From the NCBI GenBank assembly GCA_036898135.1, contig CM072522.1:62745260-62809259 (forward strand): DNA of 64,000 bases, in the 5' to 3' direction. Both the position numbers and the translations under genes were made by a program. This document shows positions 20,625 to 31,794 of the stretch, piece after piece; position 1 is the first letter of the stretch; every line of letters starts with the position of its first letter. This stretch comes from Oncomelania hupensis (Eukaryota > Mollusca > Gastropoda > Littorinimorpha > Pomatiopsidae). The notes below the pieces were generated by a model. The model saw only the letters and a program-made list of their open reading frames with translations, was not told where the DNA came from and ran no database searches.

Positions 20625-22736
20625 CTCTTAAACAATAAACCTTGGGTGTCCAAAGATTTAAAGTCAGTTTTAAATAAAAAGAAACGTGTGTTTTTCAATG
20701 GAAGTGACCATGACAAAAAGATGATCAACAGGGAAGTCCGTGATGCTATCAAGAAAGCCAAAAGGGTTTACAAAGAGAAAGTAGAATCCCAGTACAGTGG
20801 TGGCAACCTTAAGGGTGCCTGGCAGGGGATTATGTCCATGGTATCTGTCAATCAGAAAACGGATTGTTCTAAGAAGTCTGTAAAACTTGAAGGTGTTGTT
20901 GATGCTGATGTGCCCAACGTTTTAAACCATTTTTATTCTCGCTTTGAAAAGCATGACTTTTCTGCCAACATCTCTGATATTAGGACTTCACTTGTACCTG
21001 ACCATAATGTTATTATTATTTCAGAGGAGACTGTGACCAAAATGTTTAAGTCTATGAATGTTAACAAAGCACCTGGCCCTGATGGGATTTGCGGTAAAAC
21101 ACTGCGTTATTGTGCTGATCAGCTTGGCGCCGTCTTCCAGCCTCTCTTCCAACAGTCTGTCGATTCTGGGAAAATACCATCTCTTTGGAAATTTTCTAAT
21201 GTTGTCCCATTACCCAAAAGGTCTAATCCTAAACAACCCAACGACTTTAGGCCTGTTGCTCTCACATCTCTTGTGATGAAAACTCTTGAAAAAATTATCA
21301 AGGCTCTGGTTTTGAGTGCGACTGAAAAGTTTCTTGACCCGCTGCAGTTTGCTTACCGGGCTGGTAGGGGGGTGGAGGACGCCAAGCTGTTCATCTTAAA
21401 TACTCTGTACAAGCATCTAGAAAAACCAAAGGCGCACGCACGCCTCGTTTTTGCAGATTTTTCTTCTGCATTTAATACCATGCAACCACATATTCTGGCG
21501 AAAAGATTGATTGAGGATTTTAGGCTTTCTGACCAACTTGTTTTGTGGATCTTGGATTTTCTGGTTGATAGACAGCAGAGAGTTTGTGTTAATGGTTGTT
21601 TTTCTGATATTGCTGTTACATATACAGGGAGTCCTCAGGGATGTGTGTTATCTCCCCTGCTTTTTATTTTGTACACCGACAGCTGCAGAAGTACCCAAGA
21701 GAGTAGGTTTTTAGTTAAATTTTCAGATGACTCTGCCTTGTTGTCTCTTTTTCAGGGCCCGGAAAACGATCATGGTCTTGCCCTTTCTGATTTTGTTAAC
21801 TGGTGCGATAATAATTTTTTGGAAATGAACGTGTCTAAAACAAAAGAAATGCTTTTTGATTTTAGGACAGTGAAGGATGATGTCCGTCCATGTGTTATTC
21901 ATGGTGAAGATGTGGAAGTTGTTGACACATATAATTATTTGGGTACAGTTTTTGATAGTCAGCTGAAATTTGATGTCAACACCCACAGTCTTGTCGAACG
22001 TGGTCAGCAAAGAATGTATCTTCTTAGGAAACTAAAATCCTTCTCTGTAAACACAAAGATCCTCAGTTTGTTTTACCAGTCTTTTATAGAAAGTTTGCTG
22101 ACTTTTTCTTTTATCTGTTGGTTTCACGGTCTGACTGTGAAGGATAGGAACAGTCTGAATAGCATAGTCAATGTCTGCTCAAAGATTATTGGAGTTAGGC
22201 AGAGAGATCTTTCTTCTTTCTGTGATCAGCAGATCTTACGGAAAACCGGGAGCATCCTTAATAGTCATCAGGAACATTGTTTGAAACCCGAGTTCACACT
22301 GTTGCCGTCCAGACGCCGATATGCTATGCCCATCTGTAAGGGAAATCGGCGTTCCAAATCTTTTATTCCCAGTGCAATCCGACTTATTAATAGTACTAAC
22401 CGCTTTTAGTTTTCGGCACTTTGGGGGTCTTATAGTGAGAGTCTCCCTTTAGTGTCTATGTGTACTGGCTGCACTTTTTAATCAACTTGTTGAATTTTGT
22501 TGACTTCTGTGATATCACTTGTGATCTTGATTCGCGTGTGTGTGCTTGTGTGATGTGTTTTAAAATTATGTATTTATTGTTTGTTTTTTTTTGTTTTTTT
22601 TAAAAATGGTTTATGATACATTTTTTGAGTATCTTTATGCTGCCTCATAAACTTAATAATGTAATTGCCCTTTGGGATGAATAAAGTTGTATTGTATTGT
22701 ATTGTATTGTATTGTATTGTATTGTATTGTATTGTA
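20625..22736 (+). mobile_element. L2/Rex1-like LINE, 5'-truncated, with RT ORF and TTGTA tail
   Basis: The reading frame to 22409 is continuous. It begins in the endonuclease-RT linker (NNKPWVSKDLKSVLNKKKR), then has NKAPGPDGICGKTLRYCA, FRPVALTSLVMKTLEKI, LQFAYRAGRGVEDAK, LVFADFSSAFNTMQ and SPQGCVLSPLLFILYT. The catalytic box is FSDD rather than the usual FADD, and the C-terminus reads LLPSRRRYAMPICKGNRRSKSF. The 3' end reads GATGAATAAAGTTGTATTG and then repeats TTGTA, as in L2/Rex1-like elements. It sits exactly between the codons for integrase VV and PR, with at most a 3-bp (GTA) target duplication. It lacks the endonuclease and ORF1, so it is not mobile by itself. The frame is fused in phase to the integrase zinc domain upstream. 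Confidence 0.85.
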
Positions 22737-23596
22737 CCGAGGGGAAGAGTGAGAAAGGTGCCACTACAGCAACTTCCGCTGGTGGACGAGCCATTCCAAC
22801 GAGTAGCCATAAACATTGTGGGACCCATTAGACCGAAATCAGATCGGGGTAACATGTATATCTTAGTGGTAGTAGATTATGCCACACACTACCCCGAGGC
22901 TGTACCGCTCAAGGGCATAGAAGCAGAGTGGCAGAAGCGCTGTGGGAGATTTGGTCGAGGGTGGGAGTTCCTAGGGAGGTTTTGACAGATCAAGGGACGC
23001 AATTCATGTCTGAGGTCATGCGGGAGATGAACAGACTACTGTCAATCCATGGGAAAGCCACCACTCCTTATCATCCGCAGTGCAACGGGCTGGTTGAGCG
23101 ATTCAACAGGACGCTAGTGTCCATGCTCAAGAAACTAGCGACGGAGCAACTTACAGCGTGGGGCCGCTACTTTCCAGCGCTGCTGTTCGCTTACCGCGAG
23201 GTAGCACAAGAGTCCACGGGGTTCTCTCCCTTTGAGTTGCTATACGGGAAGACGGTGCGAGGGCCGATGGCTCTACTACGGGATTTGTGGACCAAGGAGA
23301 CGCAAGAGGAGGAAGTAAAACTGAGTAGCCAGTACGTGGTGGATCTGCTTAACCGCATCGAGGAGACATGCAAGTTAGTGCAAGCGAACCTAAAGGTTGC
23401 GTCAGCCAAGCAGAAGCGACACTTTGACAAGAAGGCGAAATGGCATGTGTTCAACGCAGGGGAGCAAGTGTTGCTGTTGCTGCCTGAGAAGAGGAACAAG
23501 TTGCAGTTAGCATGGCGAGGGCCGTACGAAGTGGTGGAGCGCGTGGGCGACTGCGATTACCGCATCAGGATGCGAGGGAAGAGCAAAACCTCTTGA
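22737..23596 (+). pseudogene. gypsy element 1 integrase core and C-terminal domain, broken
   Basis: Resumes with PRGRVRKVPL, then VAINIVGPIRPKSDRG, where the first catalytic Asp expected at DIVG is Asn. Then come VVVDYATHYPEAVPL, a frameshift near 22930, VLTDQGTQFMSEV (second Asp) and CNGLVERFNRTL (Glu). FAYREVAQESTGFSPFELL and a C-terminal VLLLLPEKRNKLQLAWRG/YEVVERVG barrel follow. The frame ends at TGA 23594-23596. The RT frame follows downstream, so integrase precedes RT. Confidence 0.9.
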
Positions 23597-24880
23597 AGAA
23601 ATTCCACACCAGAGCGACAGTAGCCACGATCGTCGTGGACGACGAAGGGGTAGAGGAGGAGGAAACCAGGCCGGTGTTTGGGGATATCCCAGTTTATCAC
23701 CTTGACGGCATCGGAAACACCCCGTGACGTAAAGGTGGACGACAACTGCCCGGAAATACGGGAGGAACTGCAGAAACTGGTGTGGCAGTTTGAGGATGTC
23801 CTCACCGATTTACCACTACGCACTACGCTGGATGTGTGCGAGATACGGGTCGACAGCGACATTCCAGTGAGGACCCGTCAATACCCGCTACACCACTCTC
23901 AGCATGAGGCCATCAAGAAGGAGGTAGAAGCAATGCTAGCTATGGGAGTCATCGAGAGGGCAAGTTCGCCATACAGCTCGCCCATAGTGTTAGTAAAGAA
24001 GAAGGAGGGCACAATGCGATTTTGCATAGACTTCCGCAAACTCACCAAGCACGTGGTATTCGACGCGGAACCGTTGCCAAACATCGAATACCTGTTTTCC
24101 AAACTGTCAGGGGTCAAGAATCTTACTAAGATCGACTTGACTAACGGTTACTGGCAAGTGCCTATGAACAGAGGAGACAAGGCAAAGACGGCATTTACAA
24201 CGCCAGAGGGGCAATTTCAATGGACGGTGATGCCATTCGGACTGAAGACGGCGGGAGCTGTCTTCTCTAGAATGATGAGGAAACTGTTAGCGCCACTGGG
24301 AATGTCAGAGATCGACAACTTCGCCGACGACCTGTTGGTCCTCACGGCTGTTCCTCAGGTTGCGAGAGGTGCAGTTGTCCGCCAAGCCGTCGAAGTGCAA
24401 GCCAGGGACGATACAATGGAATGAAGCGTGTGAAGTTGCGTTTTGCACCTTGAAAGAGAAGCTGTGTTCTGACCCCGTATGCTGTTTGCCTGACTTCACG
24501 CTGCCGTTCGTGCTGCAGACAGATGCGTCAGAGGATGGAGTAGGGGCCATTTTGAGCCAGGACAGGGGACAGGGACTGCAGCCCATTGCATGTGCAAGCA
24601 AGAAGCTCTCGAAACCAGAAAGGAACTATTCGACCATCAAGAGGGAGTGTCTTGCGTTGGTGTGGGGGGGGGTGCAAAAGTTCAGCCAGTAACTGTATGG
24701 GCGTACTTTTGTGGTACAGACTGACCACATGCCACTGCAATACCTACAGCTAGTGAAGAACACGAATAGCCGACTGATGAGATGGGCGCTTCAGTTGCAA
24801 CCTTTCTCAATGACCGTGGAGCATATCTCAGGGAAAGACAATGTTCCAGCGGATTTCCTCAGCAGGAGTATTCAGTAGTT
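23597..24880 (+). pseudogene. gypsy element 1 reverse transcriptase and RNase H, broken
   Basis: RT motifs in order: SPIVLVKKKEGTMRFCIDFRK, LTKIDLTNGYWQVPM, MPFGLKTAGAVFSRMM and NFADDLLVLT (catalytic DD). The frame then shifts and about 60-70 codons of the thumb/connection region are missing: SAKPSKCKPG is joined directly to TIQWNEACEVAF. RNase H follows with LQTDASEDGVGAILSQ (Asp), ERNYSTIKRECLALVWG (Glu), a TAA near 24690, and VVQTDHMPLQYL (Asp). It ends at ISGKDNVPADFLSRS near 24875. The deletion and stops show it is inactive. Confidence 0.85.
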
Positions 24881-24929
24881 AGCGTGGTGAAAGATTCGCG
24901 TCATAGTTTGGTTCTTCAATGTGTTAAGA

Positions 24930-25418
24930 ACTGGGGGTGGGACTTGTGTGACGACACGAGTTTTCAGCACGTACTAGAGATAGTATATATTGTGCAGAGT
25001 TGCACATCTCTAATATACAGTGTACATAGTATATCGGTAGTTTCTTTTACTGCGTATGAAAGATTAAAGTATGTGTGGTTTCACGTGATTAACGTGGAAA
25101 GGGCATAATGCAGAATTAGGAAACTGGGTTACTGAGCTCGACTCGAGGTTGTCCTGTATGCTGGTATGTGATTTAGTTAGCAGAGTCATTTTGGTTGCTT
25201 TTGCAAGCAGACGGTCTTTTTGACAGAAGTAACGTTGTGACTGTGTGTCAGGTTAGAGTAACGTCTTCTGTAAGGGTTTTTGTTCGCAGTGTTTCGAACC
25301 ACCCAAGGTCTTGTTGCCCTCGCCGGGACAAGGATGTTAAAAAGTCTGTAGTGGGAGGACGGTGACTGCCATCTATTGAGTAGTATAGGTGTAGAGTTCA
25401 GTTCTAAAGCTGTGTGGC
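24930..25418 (+). repeat. Polypurine tract and truncated 3' LTR of gypsy element 1
   Basis: A G-rich run (CTGGGGGTGGGA) precedes TGTGACGACACGAG at 24947, the LTR start. Similarity to 15593-16141 continues to about 25418 (CTGTGTGGC) and then stops, where LINE sequence begins. The remaining about 1.6 kb of the LTR is not found further right. Confidence 0.85.
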
Positions 25419-25439
25419 CCTCGATTGGGCACCTGCCAA

Positions 25440-26490
25440 TGCTTAAGTACTTCTCACCATGTACACTCAACCTCTCAGCTCAATCATCAAAACTTTCGAT
25501 CATCTGTACCATTTCTTTGCTGATGACTCTCAAATTCACAACTCCGCTCCTCCCGCCGACATCCCCAGCCTTGCTGGTGATTTGTCGTGCTGCATCAGCT
25601 CTGTCGCAGACTGGATGGCAGAAAACAAGCTGAAGATGAATGATGATAAAACTGAAGTCATCGCCATTGGTACCAACAGCAAGCTCTGCCAGCTCTCGAC
25701 ACACTCTCTGCAAGTCAATGATCACTCTATCCCTTTCTCAACTTCTGCTCGAAATCTGGGTGTACATCTAGATGAGAGTCTGTCCATGGAATCTCACATC
25801 AGCAATCTCTGCAAATCTCTGAATTTCCATCTTCGTCGTATCAGCAAATTCTGCCAATATCTTTCTGTTGATTCTGCCAACAAGCTTGCCGTCTCCTTCA
25901 TCCTTTCTCGGCTTGACTATTGCAACTCTCTCTTGGCTGGTCTTCCTAACAACAAACTTCAAAAACTTCAGCGCATTCAGAACCATGCCACTCGGCTGGT
26001 GCTCCAACAATCCTGACGTGCTAGCGCCACTTCCACTCTGACTGCTCTTCACTGGCTGCCAGTGAAAGCCAGAGTTGACTACAAAGTTGCCTCTCTTTGC
26101 TATCAGTCTCTTCATGACCAACATTTTCCTGTCTACCTCTCTGAACTTCTCAACCCTTACAAGCCAACCCGCACGCTTCGCTCTCAAGACGCTTCTCTTC
26201 TGACAGTTCCTCGCTACTCTCTTGAAACAATTGGCAAGAGAGCTTTTTCCGTCTCTGCTCCTACCCTGTGGAACAAACTCCCATGCAGCCTTCGCCAATC
26301 TCCATCTCTTGACTCTTTCAAAGCCCAAATGAAAACCTATCTCTTCCGCTTACACCTGTAGAACATCCTCCCTTGCAGACACCATGTCGCGCTGACATCT
26401 GAAATGTGTGTGTGTGTGCGTGTGTGTGAGTGTGTGTCTACAAATGGTACAAATTGAGGACCTTCATGTGTAAGCACACCTTTCAAATGG
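25440..26490 (+). mobile_element. CR1-like LINE, 5'-truncated, with one in-frame stop
   Basis: The frame starts inside the RT palm (VLLTMYTQPLSSIIKTF), then HFFADDSQIHNS (catalytic FADD), WMAENKLKMNDDKTEVIAIG, LGVHLDESLSMESHI and LSRLDYCNSLLAGLP. A single TGA at 26014 falls where an Arg CGA is likely. It continues LHWLPVKARVDYKVASLCYQ, VPRYSLETIGKRAFSVSAP and LWNKLPCSLRQ to a TAG at 26361. The 3' UTR contains a short TG repeat. The left boundary with the LTR is approximate. This lineage differs from the LINE at 20625 (FADD versus FSDD, different C-terminus). Confidence 0.8.
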
Positions 26491-26496
26491 GGTTTT

Positions 26497-26760
26497 TGAT
26501 TGATTGTTGCTTTAGGTCCAGCGGACTCCTCCGAGCCAAATCAGGACCGGACAACCCCCGATCCGCATAAAAGATCTGCTGAAACAACCCTAGTGGGAAA
26601 ATTGAATGCCCTCCACCGGCCAGTCACTTTACAATAAAGACATCCCACGCAGGGGACGGCTGAGGCTTTACCCCAACTACTTGAACCCCCGGTTACAAAA
26701 ACAAAATAGAATACAAACATCATTATAAATTATCATTAAAACACATACATATAAAATGCC
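26497..26760 (-). mobile_element. Non-LTR/SINE 3' end with GGTCC...GGACC hairpin
   Basis: The minus-strand 3' terminus reads GGTCCTGATTTGGCTCGG...GCTGGACCTAAAGCAAC, followed by a CAATCAATC tail at 26497. It is the same 3' end as the fragment at 15686-15750 but longer (upstream body to about 26760). No coding frame was recognised. It may be a SINE or a LINE 3' UTR. Confidence 0.65.
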
Positions 26761-27458
26761 TACAATGCCAAATAATAACATCATAGGAAGCCCTAGTGAC
26801 CACCTGGCAGAAAGTGTCCAACACTCCCAAGCTGATCCAACAGACCTCATACACAAACAAGGAGTCTTGTCCAGGAAGAGTTTTCAAGAAAAAATGTAGG
26901 TCATTGATCTAGCAAAGAAGAGCAAATGAGGAAGACAGCGACAGTGGGAATTTAAAGCACTAAATTTCCAGAAAGTGGGGATACTATTTATACTGAAACC
27001 CCCGGCACTCCAATGGGGGGAACTGTTGCCGCAGTGAATCGGTCTTGCCTATAAAGGAAAGACAGGTTTTCAACTGGGGCTTTCACTTTTCCCTTTATAG
27101 GTTAGAACAATCTACAGTGGCAAGATTGCTCATGACCCCAAGGGGTTTTCAAATGGGGACCTAAATCACACATTGTGTGTGGAGAAACAGAAGTTTGGTA
27201 CATAATGAGAATATGCGGTATTTATTCGAATTTATTCTATTTATAGCAAAAGGACTTGATAAAACCTTTTTCGAAATGAGGATGCACTTTTGGGTCCCCA
27301 GTTCGATTTAGGTTTCAAATGGGGAAAAGATTTGTGTGTTCGTCACCACAAATACAGAAGAGAGAGCGCTGGCTAATAATTATGATAATGCAACTGTAAT
27401 GACGACATCCATTTCCTTTGCAACTTGGGGGTTAAATTTCGAGGTAATAGGTATATCT
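26761..27458. other. Non-coding with small inverted repeats
   Basis: Contains CCTATAAAGG (about 27049) mirrored by CCTTTATAGG (about 27094), and GGGGACCTAAATC-type blocks near 27150 that partly mirror sequence near 27300. Possibly a decayed foldback element; limits not resolved. Confidence 0.35.
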
Positions 27459-28080
27459 ATTTCCTAAAGTTTTTCTATCACCAATCCCATAACTCGCAGA
27501 TCGTTGGGGCTGTTTTATTGTTTTTGGGGGGTATGTGGCAGCAGCATTAGGGAAAGCTATCCCATCACCCATACCATAACTCGGGGGTCTTATCCTATCA
27601 CCCACCCCATGGGGGGCCCCCATGCTCCCCCCCCACCGAGGTGATGTGTTTTTAACCACCATCTGTCTTGGCATATGCTATACTATACATATAGGGTCGT
27701 TGGGGGCCCCCTACCCCCCACCCCTCCCCCACAAAGGTGATGGAAAGTTTTAAACACCATCTGTCTTGCCAGATGCTATACTATATATATAGGGTCGTTG
27801 GGCCCCCCACCCCAGATGTGATGTGTTTTTTAAACACCATCTGTTTGGGCATATGATACACTATATACTAAGTCTACGGGTGGGGCTTGAACATAATTGG
27901 TAAATAGGAACAGACTGGGTGCAGTGGTTCTTGAGTAATTGAATTTATACGACCCAAATCGCGCAACCATTGTACAGTTTCATCTATCACCAATCCAATA
28001 ACTCGGGAGCTCTTATCCTATCACCCATCCCATAACTCGGGGGTCCTTGGGGCTCGTTTTGTTTCTTGGCATACTATAGG
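27459..28080 (+). repeat. Imperfect tandem repeats, 80-98-bp period and related AACTCGGGGG blocks
   Basis: ATCTGTCTTGGCATATGCTA starts at 27661, recurs at 27759 and, diverged, at 27839 (periods 98 and 80). Each copy is followed by a CTATACTATA and AGGGTCGTTGGG segment and then a C-rich run. The flanks carry repeats of TATCACC(C/A)ATCCCATAACTCG at about 27477, 27560, 27985 and 28019. C-runs of 7-8 bases are common. Confidence 0.75.
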
Positions 28081-28140
28081 GTGTGCCTAGGAATCAGCAT
28101 TAGGGAATACCAGATACAAGATTGCCCTGTGGGTTCGGGC

Positions 28141-29699
28141 TGTTACGTTGGAGACGTGTGCGATGGTAGGCTTACATGTGAAACAAGCACGATAGTAGGC
28201 TTGCGTGTGTGACGCGCATGATAGATCTGTTCGTTTTATTTTGCAAGGCATGCAATGATAGAATGTATTTATCTTTGATTTGATTTTGCATTGTTATTAG
28301 AAGAAGATTTGTATAACGTTGGTGTTTTTAGTTGCTCGATATTATTTGAGAATTTTCTCGAGTCAGTTGTTTACTATCGATCGAAGCGTATGGATAGTTC
28401 TAGTGGTAACCATGGAAGCTTCCATTCCAAATAGGGTTGTATGACGTGAGAAATTGATGATGAAATTATTTTTGATTGGTTGTGGTGTTTCATGTGGGGT
28501 ATTCTCGCTTGTTCTGTATGAAGCGCCATTTGTAAATTAAATGGTTATTGTCATTATATCTATAGAACATACATTTTACCTGTATAAAAGATATGGTATA
28601 ATTATAAAATGAATTATATACCTATAAAATACATTCTATAGCAATACAACACTTTTTATAGCTATAAAGCAACATTTTTACAGGTGTTCTGTGATGGAAT
28701 TCCATCTCAAAACAGGAAGTGACCTCATAAATGACGTCATCTGTGACATCAATTTCTCTCAAGCAGTAGTTTCCTCCATTTGGGAACCAAAACGGGGTTG
28801 ACGTTATCCGAGGTTTTCCCTTATGCGAGGTGACGCTAAGCGAGGAATTCTAAATGGTACAAAGAAGGTGTTTGGCCGGGACCAACAACCTGATTGACCT
28901 TAATCGCCTTGTGACCTTAAACGGTGACGTTAAAAGAGGAGCACTGTATGTATATCCCTTTTAACTAATATTTAATTTAGCATCTACTGGTAGAGAATGA
29001 AGTAAGGCATTGGAAAATAGCACACTTAAGGTTACAGTGTAGAATCTTTGTTATAGCGTTATTCAAAATTATATTCTTATCATGTGTTAAAAGGCGGGAA
29101 GTTGCGTTACACACTACAAAACTTGGCCAATATCCATTGAGGCTTAGCCTCTAACAGCGCAGTGTCTTTATCAACGTGGTATGCATCGCGCTATTCTAAA
29201 CATTGCACTCTCCTTCAAAGCTGCTATATAAATCAAACATAAAGTTTATATATTGTAATAGAGAATTTAATGCTACGCCTAACAGTAATGTGCTTTAAGG
29301 GATCTAAAAAGTCTATATCAAGTTCTTACGCATAGCTAGTTTAAACCTAGCAGAGACAGAGTAAGGCCTACGTATCGAATGGCCAGAAATTCTCAAAGCC
29401 AGCACGGCTACATGAATACGTGATGACATACAAATATAGACAGTTACCAATTCACTTCGTGACAAAAAGGAAGTTCTGAATCGTGAAAGAACATACATGT
29501 ACACATTTATTTGATGCCATTGGAGTCTTAAGAGGTATTGCTGTTACACTGCTGTGATGCGTTCTTGTGGCTAATGATAATAAGGAATCTGAAATGAACT
29601 GCTTCTTTGACCAGCATTGATAAGATAAGACAACCGAACAGTGATTATATCTATACATTCATACTTGACTAATTCATAAACCACATGCTGGTATATGTT
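28141..29699. other. Non-coding, nothing firm
   Basis: AT-rich stretch downstream of the GRL101-like stop codon. The part 28540-28700 is dense in CTATAAAA and TTTTATAG words. It probably includes the 3' UTR and flank of the receptor gene on its right side. Confidence 0.4.
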
Positions 29700-31794
29700 C
29701 TAATCCTGCTGGTTTAATTCAGGGACAGAAGCTGCAAGTGCACGCGATTTAGTGTTCAATGCAGTGCTCTTTACAGTTGACGTCAACATTCGTTCCATTC
29801 TTTGTGCCAGCTGCTGTCGCTGTTTTTCTTGAACTATGGCATAAATGTACAACAACGGATTGAGCGTAGAGTTCAAGGACAGCATAAAGACGTACAGCAA
29901 GACAAAGATCTGGCCTGGAATGTGTACCAGAAACAACGTGGCAATGTACAAGGTACCAAGCGCCAGCCAGCAAAGACAGTCCGTTACCACAACAGTTGTT
30001 ATGCGTTCTACAGTGGCCGCTTGGGTTGATGCTGACTTCACATCATTGGCTGAACTTGACAAGCGTCGTATGGACCTGTTGATCAATGCTTGCAGAACAG
30101 CTATTACGAAACAAAGAGCGCCATTTAATATGATTGTAACAACGAGGTAACTCACAGTTCCAGATAAAGTGACAGGTAATGGGACACAGACACCAGTCAA
30201 ATCGCTGAAGTTCCACAAGGACACACCTGGTATCAAAGGCACGACAGCCAGGACGACTCCCATTGACCATGCTAGAACTGTTGTCAACAACGCTGATCTG
30301 CCAGTAAAACGGAATATACTAGCAGGATGTACATATATGATGAAGTGATCTATTGTGATGAGACAGATCATGAATGTTGCCATGTCAACAGAAATGATCG
30401 ACAAGAATCCTGCTAACTTACACATTGCACCGGTCTTCCACGAGTTTTCAAATTCAAAGTAATCAGTTCTGTACACCACGTCTGCTAAACATATGAAAAG
30501 GGCGTACATTCCCATTAGCGTGTTTGAGATGCGTAAATTAATTAAAAAAATGCGGTACACTTGAACCTCGTTTTGAAGTTTATCCAAACAAAATCCGGAA
30601 AGTATGCAAGCGTTGCTCACAAAACAAAACAGTCCAGTAGACCACAAAAACACCCTGTGGAACAGAACTTGCAAGAGGTGATCACAGGACGATATTTCGT
30701 CCTGAATACTATAACAGTGTTCCTGGTTAAATCCAGCCGGAAGCACAGCTTCACAGCACAACTGGTAGTTGTCAGCGTATACATAGGATAAGTGTTCAAG
30801 CTTCCTGAATAAGTTGTGTGGAAATTGTTGAATGTTGCATCCTCTTACATCAATAATGTCTAGGTTGAGGAACTTTAAAAACCCACGCTTAGAAATGTAT
30901 TTTACCTTGGAAAATGAAATGTTAAGGTATGTCAAGTTTTGGAGACTCGCTAAAGATGTGGTGTCCAATGTTTCCATTAAAATATAGGAGGCATCAAGAC
31001 CAACGAGCGAAGCATGAGTCATTTCTATAAGGTTTGTTTGTATTGATACTAGCGGATTTCCCCTTATACTCAAAAAATATAAATTATGTAACAACCTTAG
31101 ATTGTCAACATACAGTGATGACATTTCATTGTTGGCCAAGTCAAGCCGCTGTAAATTATGAAGCTCAATTTCAGGCCATGTTTTCAGCCCACAAGCAGCC
31201 AGGCTGAGAAACACAATGTAAAAGTTTTCTGCAATATCCTCGGGGACCATGAAAGACCCTGTAGCGTCCAGGTATCTGAGGTCAGGATAACGACTGGCAG
31301 GAAAAGGCTGGTGACATACAAAGGCCAGACCCTGACATTGACAGGACGAAGGACAGGTAGCGTTACACAGCAACTCATCGTCCCATTCTGGACACTGAGG
31401 CCAGCCGTCACACAGGTGGTTGCCATGGAGGCACACGCTAGAGGACCTACACCGGTAGTAACCCGGGCATGTCATGTCATCGCAGTTGACCTCGTCCGCA
31501 CCACCTGGGCAGTCCTTGACCCCGTTACACCTAAGATAGACAGGCATGCAGTACACGTCCTTACCAGGGCAGCGAAAGTGGGTCTGTGGACATGTGGAGT
31601 CAGAAGGATTCATGGCTTGCTCTGTAAAGTTCCCACGGCCATCCATCTGTATAATCACTGGAGGTGGTTTTCTAAAGAATCCATTTTCCACATAGTGACC
31701 GTGTTCAATACAGTCTAATTCATCACTTCCACCAATGCAGTCGTCCTTTACGTCACAAACAACTTCTGGTAACACGAACTGTCCTGACAAGCAC
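29700..31794 (-). CDS. GRL101-like leucine-rich repeat GPCR, terminal exon
   Basis: A large minus-strand exon opening after the acceptor CATTGTTCCAG (31795) and ending at TAG 29700-29702, about 698 codons. Order: end of one LDL-receptor A module (DDCIGGSDELDC), two complete ones (ending GGADEVNC and PEWDDELLC), a CPSSCQC leucine-rich N-cap, about six leucine-rich repeats, then a seven-helix rhodopsin-type domain ending LNPLLYIYAI and a short Ser/Thr-rich tail. This is the layout of the snail GRL101 receptor and its relatives near relaxin-type LGRs: a plasma-membrane receptor with a large ligand-binding ectodomain. The exon is uninterrupted. Oddities: the DRY-type motif reads IDHF (His for Arg 3.50) and TM2 reads LRISN (Asn for Asp 2.50). 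Upstream exons were not found in the window. Confidence 0.85.

Larger units (their letters stand above)
15593..25418 (+). mobile_element. Ty3/gypsy retrotransposon, Gmr1-like gene order, decayed (element 1)
   Basis: The order is 5' LTR (15593-17743), tRNA-Leu-type primer site (17748-17765), gag, protease, integrase, reverse transcriptase, RNase H, polypurine tract and the first about 470 bp of a 3' LTR (24947-25418). Integrase lies upstream of RT, unlike most Ty3/gypsy elements and like the Gmr1 group. It is inserted in the Polinton polymerase gene. It is dead: stops and frameshifts in gag and pol, protease active site Asp replaced by Tyr, first integrase Asp replaced by Asn, and deletions in RT. 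It also holds a 3'-fragment in its 5' LTR, a minus-strand LINE scrap (19935-20481) and a LINE (20625-22736), and its 3' LTR gives way to another LINE at about 25420. Confidence 0.85.

Noticed and set aside
20502..22409. 635-codon protein as a genuine gene
   Set aside because: Two known elements joined by an insertion; reported as a chimera instead.
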